Of a stretch of 15,176 nucleotides of DNA, positions 7,645-14,556 are shown piece after piece. Position numbers and translations under genes: made by a program. The notes under the pieces are model-generated. The model saw only the letters and a list, made by a program, of their open reading frames with translations, was not told the DNA's origin and ran no database searches. Numbering within the stretch: position 1 is the stretch's first letter; every line of letters starts with the position of its first letter. This stretch comes from an uncultured beta proteobacterium (GTDB lineage Bacteria; Pseudomonadota; Gammaproteobacteria; Burkholderiales; Burkholderiaceae_B), in NCBI GenBank assembly GCA_903929925.1, contig CAIYWO010000373.1, forward strand, positions 1-15,176. The letters are read 5' to 3'.

Positions 7645-7902
7645 TTAATCCGTACCAGACTCAAGAGTCGAGATGCGGTGCTCTAGTGCCTGAAGCTGCG
7701 TTTCCAGACTTTCAATGCGTGCGTGGGCTTTGACCAACAGTGCTGCCTGAATATCAAACTCCTCGCGTGTAATGAGGTCCATACGTGTAAAAGCCTGACC
7801 CATGAAGGCCTTGACGTTACGTTCGATATCTGCGGCTGGACTGCGTGCAATGAGGTCGGCTACATTTTTTTGAAATTCTTCAAACCATGGATTCTTTTGC
7901 AT
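7645..7902 (-). CDS. ubiK: ubiquinone biosynthesis accessory factor UbiK (YqiC/BMFP domain)
   Basis: This 85-residue protein begins MQKNPWFEEFQKNVADLIARSP and ends in a heptad-patterned coiled coil (about 52-80, ALLVKAHARIESLETQLQALEHRISTLE), the layout of the BMFP/YqiC family. Such proteins form trimers through the coiled coil, fuse membranes in vitro, and in Enterobacteria (UbiK) assist the Ubi complex in aerobic ubiquinone synthesis by binding UbiJ and lipids. The start has GAGA 7-8 nt upstream. It is divergent from glnK across a 182-bp region and precedes comM, the usual arrangement in Burkholderiales. Family membership is firm; the ubiquinone role is by family. Confidence 0.9.
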   Translation of the reverse strand: MQKNPWFEEFQKNVADLIARSPAADIERNVKAFMGQAFTRMDLITREEFDIQAALLVKAHARIESLETQLQALEHRISTLESGTD

Positions 7903-7966
7903 TGCACATTCTCAAAAAAGTCAGAGTGCTCCCATTTTAGCTCCACCTGTAGATCGAACATAGTGG

Positions 7967-7996
7967 TGCACAGCGGTGATGCATCGAATTGGTGCA
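7967..7996 (+). promoter_or_regulatory. two overlapping NtrC-like binding sites upstream of glnK
   Basis: Two imperfect 17-bp palindromes resemble the NtrC consensus TGCACC-N5-GGTGCA: 7967-7983 (TGCACAGCGGTGATGCA) and 7980-7996 (TGCATCGAATTGGTGCA). They share 4 bp, their centres are 13 bp apart, and with the TGGTGCA at 7964-7970 the half-sites repeat every 13 bp. They lie about 64 and 77 bp upstream of the predicted sigma-54 start, a normal enhancer distance. The match and context favour NtrC. Confidence 0.6.
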
Positions 7997-8024
7997 TCCG
8001 AAGGGAAGGATCTCAGGTTATCTC

Positions 8025-8040
8025 TGGCATGGGATTTGCT
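8025..8040 (+). promoter_or_regulatory. sigma-54 (RpoN) promoter of glnK
   Basis: TGGCATGGGATTTGCT matches the -24/-12 consensus TGGCAC-N5-TTGCW in all but one base, with GG and GC separated by the required 10 nt. The predicted start is near 8051, leaving a 34-nt leader before the glnK ATG at 8085. With the NtrC-like sites just upstream this gives a complete nitrogen-limitation control region. Confidence 0.87.
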
Positions 8041-8084
8041 TACCTTCAATAGTCAGCAACCTACCCCCAGCAGGGAGAATTTCT

Positions 8085-8423
8085 ATGAAAAACATCATTG
8101 CAATCATCAAGCCCTTCAAGCTTGATGAGGTGAGAATTGCGCTTGCGAGCCTCGGCGTTCAAGGCCTAACCGTGACTGAGGTCAAGGGCTTCGGTCGTCA
8201 AAAAGGTCACACCGAACTTTACCGAGGAGCCGAGTACACGGTCGATTTTCTACCCAAGCTAAGGCTTGAAACTGCAGTAAGTGATGCGATGGTCGAGCGC
8301 GCGGTTGATGTAATTGAACAAGCGGCAAAGACCGGAAAGATTGGTGACGGAAAAATATTCGTCACACATCTGGAGTCCACCACACGCATCCGCACTGGAG
8401 AAACGGGCGATGTGGCGTTATAG
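8085..8423 (+). CDS. glnK: nitrogen regulatory PII protein (GlnK/GlnB)
   Basis: This 112-residue PII signal protein forms a trimer that senses 2-oxoglutarate and ATP/ADP and controls AmtB, NtrB and glutamine synthetase adenylylation. The T-loop GRQKGHTELYRGAEYTVDF (37-55) carries Tyr51, the uridylylation site; the B-loop region TGKIGDGKIFV and the C-terminal RIRTGETGDVAL are standard. The ATG at 8085 is chosen over an upstream start at 7989 because AGGGAG lies 7 nt before it and it gives the normal MKNIIAIIKPFKLDEV N-terminus. A sigma-54 promoter and NtrC-like sites support the glnK rather than the constitutive glnB role, though sequence alone separates them poorly (position 54 is Asp as in E. 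coli GlnB). It is the only plus-strand gene. amtB, its usual partner, does not follow; ptsI converges 20 bp away. Confidence 0.95.
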   Translation: MKNIIAIIKPFKLDEVRIALASLGVQGLTVTEVKGFGRQKGHTELYRGAEYTVDFLPKLRLETAVSDAMVERAVDVIEQAAKTGKIGDGKIFVTHLESTTRIRTGETGDVAL

Positions 8424-8443
8424 AACTCGGACCAACCGCAGAC

Positions 8444-10210
8444 TTAGTTTAACGAGGCTGGGTCAATCGAGCTCGCTCGATTCAGTGAGGTCGCAACCTT
8501 TACACGCAACGCGTTAGAGTGCGCACGCAGGATCTCTCTCTTTACAGAAAGTAGTTGCTGAGGGTGCATTGAAAAATGCGTAAGCCCTAGACCGAGCAGC
8601 AAACGAGTGAGCTGTGGATCGCCTGCAATCTCGCCACATACCGCCACAGACTTACCAACTCGTATTCCAGCGTTAATGACATTGGCGATTAACCGCAAGA
8701 TCGCTGGATGCAAGGGATCGTACAGCGCAGCAACTTCGTTATCAGCACGATCAATGGCCAAGGTATATTGAATTAAATCATTTGTACCGATCGATAAGAA
8801 ATCAAGCGCATCGGCGAAAGGTTCAATCGCAATCGCCGTGGCGGGAATCTCAACCATCGCACCGACTTGGATATCTTTCGCATACTTCTGCCCTCTTGCA
8901 TCGAGTTCAACCATTGCGCTTGCGATGGCCGCACGTGCGGCGTGCACCTCATGCATGTGCGCCACCATTGGAATCAGAATTCTGACAGTGCCGTGTGCCG
9001 ATGCTCGTAAGATTGCACGCAACTGCGTCGCAAACAAATCAGGATGGGCGAGACAATAGCGAATCGCTCGCAGACCGAGTGCGGGATTCGTCGCAACGGT
9101 CGCCTCTCCGTCGAGCGCCTTATCCGCCCCAATATCAAGGGTGCGAATTGTTACCGGCCGATGCTGCATGGTTTTCACGACTGAAGCATACGCCTGGTAC
9201 TGCTCTTCTTCCGTCGGAAGCTCGCTGCGACCAATAAAAAGGAACTCGCTGCGGAATAAACCAATTCCGGTCGCTCCGTTCGCGAGTGCGATCTCTGTCT
9301 CGTCCGGCAATTCAATATTTGCCTGCAAGGACACAGCAATTCCGTCCTGCGTTTCAGCCGGTACGTCCTTGAGCTGAGCAAGGACAAGTCGCTCCTCAGC
9401 GTAGCGTCGCTGCAGAGCGCGATATTGATCCAGCGCTTTCGCAGAGGGATTGACTAACAGCGTACCTCGCGCCCCATCAACGACGACGATATCCCCGTCG
9501 CGAACTAAGTTTCTAACTTGACCGAGACCAACAACCGCGGGGACATCCATACTGCGTGCAACAATCGCGGTGTGTGACGTGGGTCCCCCCAAGTCCGTTG
9601 CAAATCCGGCAAAGCGGCCACCACGTAACCGAATCATGTCTGCAGGAGAAATGTCATGTGCTATCACAACAAGTGGCTCGCCGGACTGCCCGACACGATC
9701 GAGAGCCAGCATGGGGCGGGAGCCCCCTAGGACATGCAAGACGCGCTCGATGACCTGACGAACGTCAGCACCGCGCTCACGCAGGTACTCGTCATCCATC
9801 GAGGCAAACTGTTCACCGAGTAGTTGCCCCTGTGTTGTCAACGCCCATTCTGCGTTGTAGAGTTTTTCTTGTATCAGCGAAAGCGCTTGATCGGCTAACA
9901 ACGGATCAGACAAGAGCATGCCATGCACGTTGAGTAGCGCACCAAGCTCACGCGGTGCATCTTCGGGAAGCGACTGCGCCAACTCAAGCATTTCGCGGCG
10001 CGCTGTATCGAGCGCACTGGTTAATCTAGTTTGCTCAGCAAGCACAGCATCGGCAGGGATTCTGTAGTGTGCGACCTCAAGAGCGGTAGCGCCCATCACA
10101 ATAGCGCGCCCGATCGCATAACCATGGGCAGCGCCTTGCCCGTATAAGCACACCATCGGTGCGCTTATCGGGTCAGCTAGCGGATTATTGACCTTCGCCG
10201 AATTTGTCAT
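8444..10210 (-). CDS. ptsI: PTS enzyme I (phosphoenolpyruvate-protein phosphotransferase)
   Basis: This protein of about 588 residues autophosphorylates from PEP and passes the phosphate to HPr. The phosphohistidine is in GGPTSHTAIVARS (His213 from this start). The C-terminal PEP-binding barrel shows GLFRSEFLF, RTLDIGADKAL, LSIGTNDLIQYTLAIDR and the active cysteine in VAVCGEIAGD near the end. The ATG at 10210 is chosen because CAGG lies about 9 nt upstream; it overlaps the 3' end of ptsH by 26 nt. An ATG at 10231 and one at 10156, closer to where the conserved homology begins, remain possible. It is the last gene of the gshB-manX-ptsH-ptsI run. No EIIBCD permease is present, as in other Burkholderiales where this PTS is thought to be regulatory. 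Confidence 0.95.
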   Translation of the reverse strand: MTNSAKVNNPLADPISAPMVCLYGQGAAHGYAIGRAIVMGATALEVAHYRIPADAVLAEQTRLTSALDTARREMLELAQSLPEDAPRELGALLNVHGMLLSDPLLADQALSLIQEKLYNAEWALTTQGQLLGEQFASMDDEYLRERGADVRQVIERVLHVLGGSRPMLALDRVGQSGEPLVVIAHDISPADMIRLRGGRFAGFATDLGGPTSHTAIVARSMDVPAVVGLGQVRNLVRDGDIVVVDGARGTLLVNPSAKALDQYRALQRRYAEERLVLAQLKDVPAETQDGIAVSLQANIELPDETEIALANGATGIGLFRSEFLFIGRSELPTEEEQYQAYASVVKTMQHRPVTIRTLDIGADKALDGEATVATNPALGLRAIRYCLAHPDLFATQLRAILRASAHGTVRILIPMVAHMHEVHAARAAIASAMVELDARGQKYAKDIQVGAMVEIPATAIAIEPFADALDFLSIGTNDLIQYTLAIDRADNEVAALYDPLHPAILRLIANVINAGIRVGKSVAVCGEIAGDPQLTRLLLGLGLTHFSMHPQQLLSVKREILRAHSNALRVKVATSLNRASSIDPASLN

Positions 10211-10454
10211 CGAATAGCGCCTGCACAGCAACTAAAGCCTGATCGGCATCGCTGCCGTTGGTATCAATGGTTACAGTCGTGCCAATACCAGCTGCTAACA
10301 TCATGACACCCATGATGCTCTTGGCGTTCACACGTTGACCAGCCTTGATAATGAACACTTCGCAAGCGAACTGACTCGCTAACTGAGTAAGCTTCGCAGC
10401 AGCGCGAGCATGGAGTCCAAGTTTGTTGGAAATGACGATATCGATCGCTGGCAT
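10185..10454 (-). CDS. ptsH: PTS phosphocarrier protein HPr
   Basis: This 89-residue HPr relays phosphate from enzyme I to EIIA proteins. The phosphorylated His15 lies in NKLGLHARAAAKL, and Ser46 in NAKSIMGVMML is the site used by HPr kinase/phosphorylase (HprK), which many betaproteobacteria carry elsewhere. Length and both sites are as expected, so it looks functional. The 43-bp gap to manX shows no terminator; the Shine-Dalgarno before the ATG at 10454 is not clear. Its stop overlaps the start of ptsI, pointing to translational coupling. Confidence 0.97.
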   Translation of the reverse strand: MPAIDIVISNKLGLHARAAAKLTQLASQFACEVFIIKAGQRVNAKSIMGVMMLAAGIGTTVTIDTNGSDADQALVAVQALFDDKFGEGQ

Positions 10455-10497
10455 AAATGTGGAGTGTGCGGTTACAAAAATTGCTTGAGATTAACGA

Positions 10498-10893
10498 CTA
10501 GTCTACACGCAACACGGAGTGTGTGGCACCCGCAAGTGCGCTTGCCGCAACATCCTCAAGGCTTCCCTGTCGATAATTTATGGCGCGCAGCAACATTGCG
10601 GCATTTGCACCGCCAAGAACGCAGCACGGCGTTCCCTCAAGATGTGCAATTTCGCTTGCTTTGACTGAAATGTTTGAAGGACTGGCCCCCGGAAGATCCG
10701 TCAGAACCAATACCCCGTCGCCTCGATCCGCCTGAGTAATGATCCTGGCCACCCGAGGCGAACAGTCTTGCGCGCACTCATTGGGCTCGATATCGAGGGC
10801 GATTACGTCTGGATCAGTCCCAAGGACATGCTTTGCGCAAGCAACTAAAGCAGTCGCCAAAGGAGTGTGTGCAACGACAAGTATGGCAATCAT
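10498..10893 (-). CDS. manX: PTS EIIA component, mannose/fructose family
   Basis: This 131-residue single-domain EIIA-Man protein has its phosphorylated His9 in VVAHTPLA, followed by the alternating strand-helix pattern of the family (GVLVLTDLPGASPSN, GGANAAMLLRAI). It would take phosphate from HPr. The usual EIIB and EIIC/D partners are absent, so a transport role is doubtful; in this gene order in Burkholderiales it is regarded as a regulatory phosphoacceptor. The start is 3 nt after the gshB stop, so translation is probably coupled. The symbol reflects the family rather than mannose uptake. Confidence 0.92.
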   Translation of the reverse strand: MIAILVVAHTPLATALVACAKHVLGTDPDVIALDIEPNECAQDCSPRVARIITQADRGDGVLVLTDLPGASPSNISVKASEIAHLEGTPCCVLGGANAAMLLRAINYRQGSLEDVAASALAGATHSVLRVD

Positions 10894-10896
10894 TGC

Positions 10897-11862
10897 TTAA
10901 GAGGAATGCCCGACCGCCGCCTCAAGCGCTTGAACAAATCGAGCGCCGACATCGAAACCAGTCTGTTCCGTGATTTCTACAAAACATGTGGGGCTTGTGA
11001 CGTTCACCTCAGTAACGTAATGACCAATGACATCCAAGCCGACCAGCAGCAAGCCACGCTCTGCAAGCTTGGGGCCTACTTGGCGGGCGATATACGCGTC
11101 GCGCTCGGACAGAGGTTGTGCAACACCACGCCCACCCGCAGCTAGGTTGCCACGTGTCTCACCGGCAAGTGGAATTCGCGCCAAACAAAAAGGCACGGCC
11201 TCGCCTCCGATGATCAAAATTCGCTTATCACCCTGACTGATCTCAGGAATATAACGCTGGGCCATGATGGTACGCGTACCGTCATGGGTGAGCGTTTCGA
11301 GAATCGCATTCCGATTGGCCTCGTTAGGCGCCAAGCGAAAAACGCCGGTGCCCCCCATGCCATCAAGCGGCTTGACGATCACGTCGCGATGTTGTGCGTG
11401 AAAAGCCTTAATGCGCTCCATGTCCCGGCTCACTAATGTGGGAGCCGTAAACTCCGAGAACTCAGTGATCGCGAGCTTTTCCGGATGGTTCCGGATCGCT
11501 GCGCCACTGTTAAATACTCGGGCACCCTGCGCTTCTGCATACTCAAGCATGTGCGTTGCGTACACATACTCCATATCGAACGGCGGATCTTTGCGCATCA
11601 GCACCGCAGAAAATGCATGCAAAGGTGTATCAACGGGTGAAGCTGTCTCAATCCACCACTGACGACTATGCAAATCTGCGCCGGAAACAAGCTCGATTGA
11701 GCTCGCTCTGGCGCGGACCTCTCCATCTTCGATGAAAAGGTCTCCTTGCATGGCCACACACAGCGAATGACCGCGGGCCGTCAAGGCCTGCATCATTGCA
11801 ACCGAGCTGTCTTTGTAGGCGTTCAGCGCTACCAGTGGATCTAGGATAAACAGAACACGCAT
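10897..11862 (-). CDS. gshB: glutathione synthetase
   Basis: This 321-residue ATP-grasp enzyme joins gamma-glutamylcysteine and glycine to make glutathione. Length and motifs fit the bacterial GshB family: N-terminal MRVLFILDPL, RKDPPFDMEY (90-99), the ATP-binding loop KPLDGMGGTGVF (164-175), NLAAGG (239-244), GLDVIG (275-280) and metal/ATP contact region EVNVTSPT (285-292). It starts 3 nt after the infC stop, so it sits in the thrS-infC transcript rather than behind gshA. gshA, which makes its substrate, is not in the window. manX follows after 3 nt. Confidence 0.97.
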   Translation of the reverse strand: MRVLFILDPLVALNAYKDSSVAMMQALTARGHSLCVAMQGDLFIEDGEVRARASSIELVSGADLHSRQWWIETASPVDTPLHAFSAVLMRKDPPFDMEYVYATHMLEYAEAQGARVFNSGAAIRNHPEKLAITEFSEFTAPTLVSRDMERIKAFHAQHRDVIVKPLDGMGGTGVFRLAPNEANRNAILETLTHDGTRTIMAQRYIPEISQGDKRILIIGGEAVPFCLARIPLAGETRGNLAAGGRGVAQPLSERDAYIARQVGPKLAERGLLLVGLDVIGHYVTEVNVTSPTCFVEITEQTGFDVGARFVQALEAAVGHSS

Positions 11863-11865
11863 TTG

Positions 11866-12411
11866 TTACGCTGCCGAGTCGGCTTTGCCCGGCGCTTTTT
11901 TGCGCGGCGCAAGAACCATGACCATCTGGCGCCCTTCGAGCTTAGGCATAGCCTCGACCACTGCCATGTCGACCAGATCATCCCGGACACGCTCAAGAAC
12001 ACGCATACCGAGTTCTTGGTGAGCCATTTCACGACCGCGAAAACGCAGCGTAACTTTCGCCTTGTCGCCCTCGTCAAGAAAGCGCTTGAGGTTGCGAAGC
12101 TTCACCTGGTAGTCACCTTCGTCGGTGGCAGGACGAAACTTCACTTCTTTAACTTGAATGATTTTTTGTTTGGCACGAGCCTCAGCCAAACGTTTTTGTT
12201 CTTGATATTTGAACTTGCCATAATCCATCAGGCGGCACACGGGCGGCTCTGCGTTTGGCGCGATCTCAACTAGATCGATTTCGCTTTCTTCAGCCATGCG
12301 TATGGCATCGAATATTTTTACGATACCGAGTTGTTCACCTTCAATTCCAAGCAAGCGCACTTCGGGAACTCGGATTTCACCGTTAATGCGATGGGGTTTT
12401 TCTGTTGCGAT
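11866..12411 (-). CDS. infC: translation initiation factor IF-3, AUC start
   Basis: This 181-residue IF-3 prevents premature subunit joining and checks the initiator tRNA and start codon on the 30S subunit. The N-domain begins ATEKPHRINGEIRVPE, followed by the linker (VKEVKFRPATDEGDYQ) and C-domain (FRGREMAHQELG, EGRQMVMVLAPRKK). A GTG at 12360 would drop the conserved RINGEIR segment. Extending upstream, the only suitable start is ATC at 12411, with AGGAG 8 nt before it. An AUU/AUC start is the hallmark of infC and the basis of its autocontrol, since IF-3 discriminates against such codons. It lies 18 nt after thrS. The C-terminus carries an extra APGKADSAA tail. gshB follows after 3 nt in place of the expected rpmI. 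Confidence 0.95.
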   Translation of the reverse strand: MATEKPHRINGEIRVPEVRLLGIEGEQLGIVKIFDAIRMAEESEIDLVEIAPNAEPPVCRLMDYGKFKYQEQKRLAEARAKQKIIQVKEVKFRPATDEGDYQVKLRNLKRFLDEGDKAKVTLRFRGREMAHQELGMRVLERVRDDLVDMAVVEAMPKLEGRQMVMVLAPRKKAPGKADSAA

Positions 12412-12424
12412 GTTGACGACTCCT
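12409..12424 (-). promoter_or_regulatory. ribosome-binding site and rare AUC start of infC
   Basis: AGGAG (12420-12424) is followed after 8 nt by ATC (12409-12411). The site fits the conserved IF-3 N-terminus exactly and begins right after the thrS stop at 12430-12432. In E. coli the matching AUU codon lets IF-3 repress its own translation; the same control is inferred here. Confidence 0.9.
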
Positions 12425-12429
12425 AGTGA

Positions 12430-14379
12430 TTAGGCTGACTGCGAGACAGTCGAGCCGGAATTGCGGCGTAATGCCACGTCTTCGGACAATAAGGCGGAGA
12501 ACTGCGCTAATGGCATCACACCAAGCTCGACTCCACCACGCCCGCGCACAGCTACAGCCCCGGCTTGGCGCTCTTTGTCGCCGACAACCAAAATATAGGG
12601 GACTTTCTGCAAACTGTGCTCTCTGATTTTATAGGTAATTTTCTCACTGCGTAAATCAGATTCTACTCTAAAGCCTTGTTTTTTCAGGGATTGTGCTATT
12701 TCTGCTGCATAATCGGCCGTTGGTTCAGAAATACAGCAGATCACAGCTTGCACAGGAGCCAGCCAAGCCGGCATAGCGCCCGAGTGGTTTTCAATCAACA
12801 TCCCGATGAATCGCTCAAACGACCCCAAGATCGCCCGGTGCAACATCACAGGCGCGCGACGTTGATCCGAAGCATCCACAAACTCTGCACCAAGGCGCTG
12901 AGGCATAGAGAAATCAACCTGGATGGTGCCGCATTGCCAGTGGCGACCAATGGCATCCTTTAACGTGTATTCAATTTTTGGACCATAAAATGCGCCCTCT
13001 CCTGGCGACACTTCGAAAACGCATCCCGTGCGACGAAGGCTCTCCATGAGCGCAGTCTCGGCTTTGTCCCATACGTCATCGCTACCGATACGCTTTTCAG
13101 GCCGTGTCGCAACTTTGTACAAAACTTCATGAAAACCGAAGTCAGCATAGACTTTCTGAAGCAAGGCCGTGAAGTCTGCACATTCGTCCTGAAGCTGATC
13201 TTCGGTGCAAAAAATATGCCCATCATCTTGCGTGAATCCGCGCACACGCATCATCCCATGCAGTGACCCGGATGGTTCATTTCGGTGACACTGCCCAAAC
13301 TCACCATAACGCAGCGGTAGGTCACGGTACGAATGCAAACCCGAATTGAAAATCTGAACGTGCCCAGGACAGTTCATGGGCTTAAGTCCGTAGACACGGT
13401 TCTCGGACTCCGTGGTGAACATGTTCTCGCGGTAGTTATCCCAGTGACCTGTCTTTTTCCAAAGGGAAATATCCAAGATCTGCGGCGCCTTAACCTCTTG
13501 GTAACCATTATCGCGATACACCGCACGCATGTATTGCTCTACCTGCTGCCAAATCGCCCAGCCCTTTGGGTGCCAGAAGATCAGTCCTGGACCTTCCTCC
13601 TGGAAGTGGAACAAGTCGAGGTCGCGACCAATCTTACGGTGATCACGTCGCTCTGCCTCTTCGAGCATATGCAAGTAGGCATCTTGCTCTTCTTTCGTCG
13701 CCCAGGCAGTGCCGTAGATTCGCTGCAGCATTTCGTTGTTGCTGTCCCCACGCCAGTATGCGCCGGCAACCTTCATCAACTTAAACACCTTTAACTTGCC
13801 AGTGCTCGGAACGTGCGGCCCCCGACACAAGTCGATAAAGCTGCCTTCACGATACAAACTAATTGGTTCGTTACCAGGTATTGCACCAATAATTTCCGCC
13901 TTGTAGGTTTCACCAATACCTTTGAAATACGCAACGGCGTCATCGCGCAACCACTCTTCGCGCGTAACGACCTCATCCTTCTTGGCGAGCTCTGCCATCT
14001 TCTTTTCAATGGCGGTCAAGTCATCAGGCGTGAAAGGTCGTTTATAAGAAAAATCGTAATAGAAGCCATTTTCAATCACGGGGCCGATCGTTACCTGCGC
14101 GTCGGGGAACAGCGCTTTGACCGCATACGCCAATAGGTGCGCGGTTGAGTGCCTGATCAGGTCAAGGCCATCCGCATCCTTTGCAGTAATGATTGCAAGT
14201 TGGCTATCTTGCTCAATGCGGTGCGTCGTATCCACCAGTTTGGATTGCCCCGGCATGGACACGCGTCCACCAAGTGCTGCGCGTGCCAGCCCAGCACCGA
14301 TCGATTGCGCTACCTCAGCAACAGTAACGGGCCCTGGGTATTGACGTTCTGAGCCGTCTGGCAGTGTGATCGTGACCAT
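12430..14379 (-). CDS. thrS: threonyl-tRNA synthetase
   Basis: This 649-residue class II synthetase charges tRNA-Thr. Domains in order: TGS (about 1-62); editing domain with HSTAH (His77, His81) and CRGPH (Cys185, His189) that clears mischarged Ser; catalytic core with MNCPGH (Cys337), motif 2 RYGEFGQCHRNEPSG (357-371), GHIF (His388), and LHRAILGSFERF (His514); and the C-terminal anticodon-binding domain. Cys337, His388 and His514 are the zinc ligands. The ATG at 14379 is used because AGGA lies 6 nt upstream; a TTG at 14397 would start inside the T run of the terminator hairpin. infC follows after 18 nt. No thrS promoter of its own was seen, so transcription may rely on read-through of the tRNA-Val terminator. 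Confidence 0.98.
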   Translation of the reverse strand: MVTITLPDGSERQYPGPVTVAEVAQSIGAGLARAALGGRVSMPGQSKLVDTTHRIEQDSQLAIITAKDADGLDLIRHSTAHLLAYAVKALFPDAQVTIGPVIENGFYYDFSYKRPFTPDDLTAIEKKMAELAKKDEVVTREEWLRDDAVAYFKGIGETYKAEIIGAIPGNEPISLYREGSFIDLCRGPHVPSTGKLKVFKLMKVAGAYWRGDSNNEMLQRIYGTAWATKEEQDAYLHMLEEAERRDHRKIGRDLDLFHFQEEGPGLIFWHPKGWAIWQQVEQYMRAVYRDNGYQEVKAPQILDISLWKKTGHWDNYRENMFTTESENRVYGLKPMNCPGHVQIFNSGLHSYRDLPLRYGEFGQCHRNEPSGSLHGMMRVRGFTQDDGHIFCTEDQLQDECADFTALLQKVYADFGFHEVLYKVATRPEKRIGSDDVWDKAETALMESLRRTGCVFEVSPGEGAFYGPKIEYTLKDAIGRHWQCGTIQVDFSMPQRLGAEFVDASDQRRAPVMLHRAILGSFERFIGMLIENHSGAMPAWLAPVQAVICCISEPTADYAAEIAQSLKKQGFRVESDLRSEKITYKIREHSLQKVPYILVVGDKERQAGAVAVRGRGGVELGVMPLAQFSALLSEDVALRRNSGSTVSQSA

Positions 14380-14395
14380 CAGCAATCCTGTGAAC

Positions 14396-14420
14396 AAAAA
14401 AATAGCGGCCGTAAGCCGCT
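14396..14420 (-). terminator. intrinsic terminator between tRNA-Val and thrS
   Basis: On the minus strand a 6-bp G/C-rich stem (AGCGGC/GCCGCT, arms 14415-14420 and 14404-14409, loop TTACG) is followed by A and seven T (14396-14402). This is a textbook terminator 47 nt after the tRNA. It ends only 16 nt before the thrS ATG, so it may also attenuate thrS. Upstream GGCCCGTA (minus, 14455-14462) can pair with TACGGCC of the stem with one bulge, a possible antiterminator. Confidence 0.85.
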
Positions 14421-14467
14421 GTTTTGCACCTGCATATACCTGCAGCCAACCAGCTACGGGCCTAAAT

Positions 14468-14544
14468 TGGTAGGCGGTATTGGAATCGAACCAACGACCT
14501 CCACGATGTCAACGTGGCGCTCTAACCAGCTGAGCTAACCGCCT
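14468..14544 (-). tRNA. tRNA-Val(GAC)
   Basis: The 77-nt minus-strand cloverleaf includes an encoded CCA. Acceptor AGGCGGT/ACCGCCT, D stem GCTC/GAGC, anticodon stem CCACG/CGTGG around loop TTGACAT (anticodon GAC), and T stem GTTGG/CCAAT with loop TTCGATT all pair (one G-U). It reads GUC and GUU valine codons. A consensus promoter lies just upstream. Confidence 0.97.
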
Positions 14545-14556
14545 GTAAAGACCGAG

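Noticed and set aside
7989..8084. N-terminal extension of glnK from an ATG at 7989
   Set aside because: It would be encoded across the NtrC-like site and sigma-54 promoter, upstream of the predicted transcription start, and is absent from the PII family; ATG 8085 has a strong Shine-Dalgarno.
8465..8482. perfect 7-bp inverted repeat with a 4-nt loop near the 3' end of ptsI
   Set aside because: It is inside the coding sequence and no T run follows on either strand, so it is not a convincing terminator for ptsI or glnK.
10211..10231. ptsI start at the ATG at 10231
   Set aside because: It adds MLCRRYS, unlike the family, and increases the overlap with ptsH to 47 nt; the ATG at 10210 has better ribosome-binding spacing.
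5824..11865. The 6-kb block as a mobile element or genomic island
   Set aside because: It has no integrase, transposase, terminal repeats or foreign-looking genes; all seven genes are ordinary chromosomal genes of the same kind of host, so internal rearrangement explains it better.
14380..14397. thrS start at a TTG at 14397
   Set aside because: The codon lies in the T run of the terminator and adds six non-conserved residues; the ATG at 14379 has AGGA at proper spacing and the usual MVTITLPDGS start.
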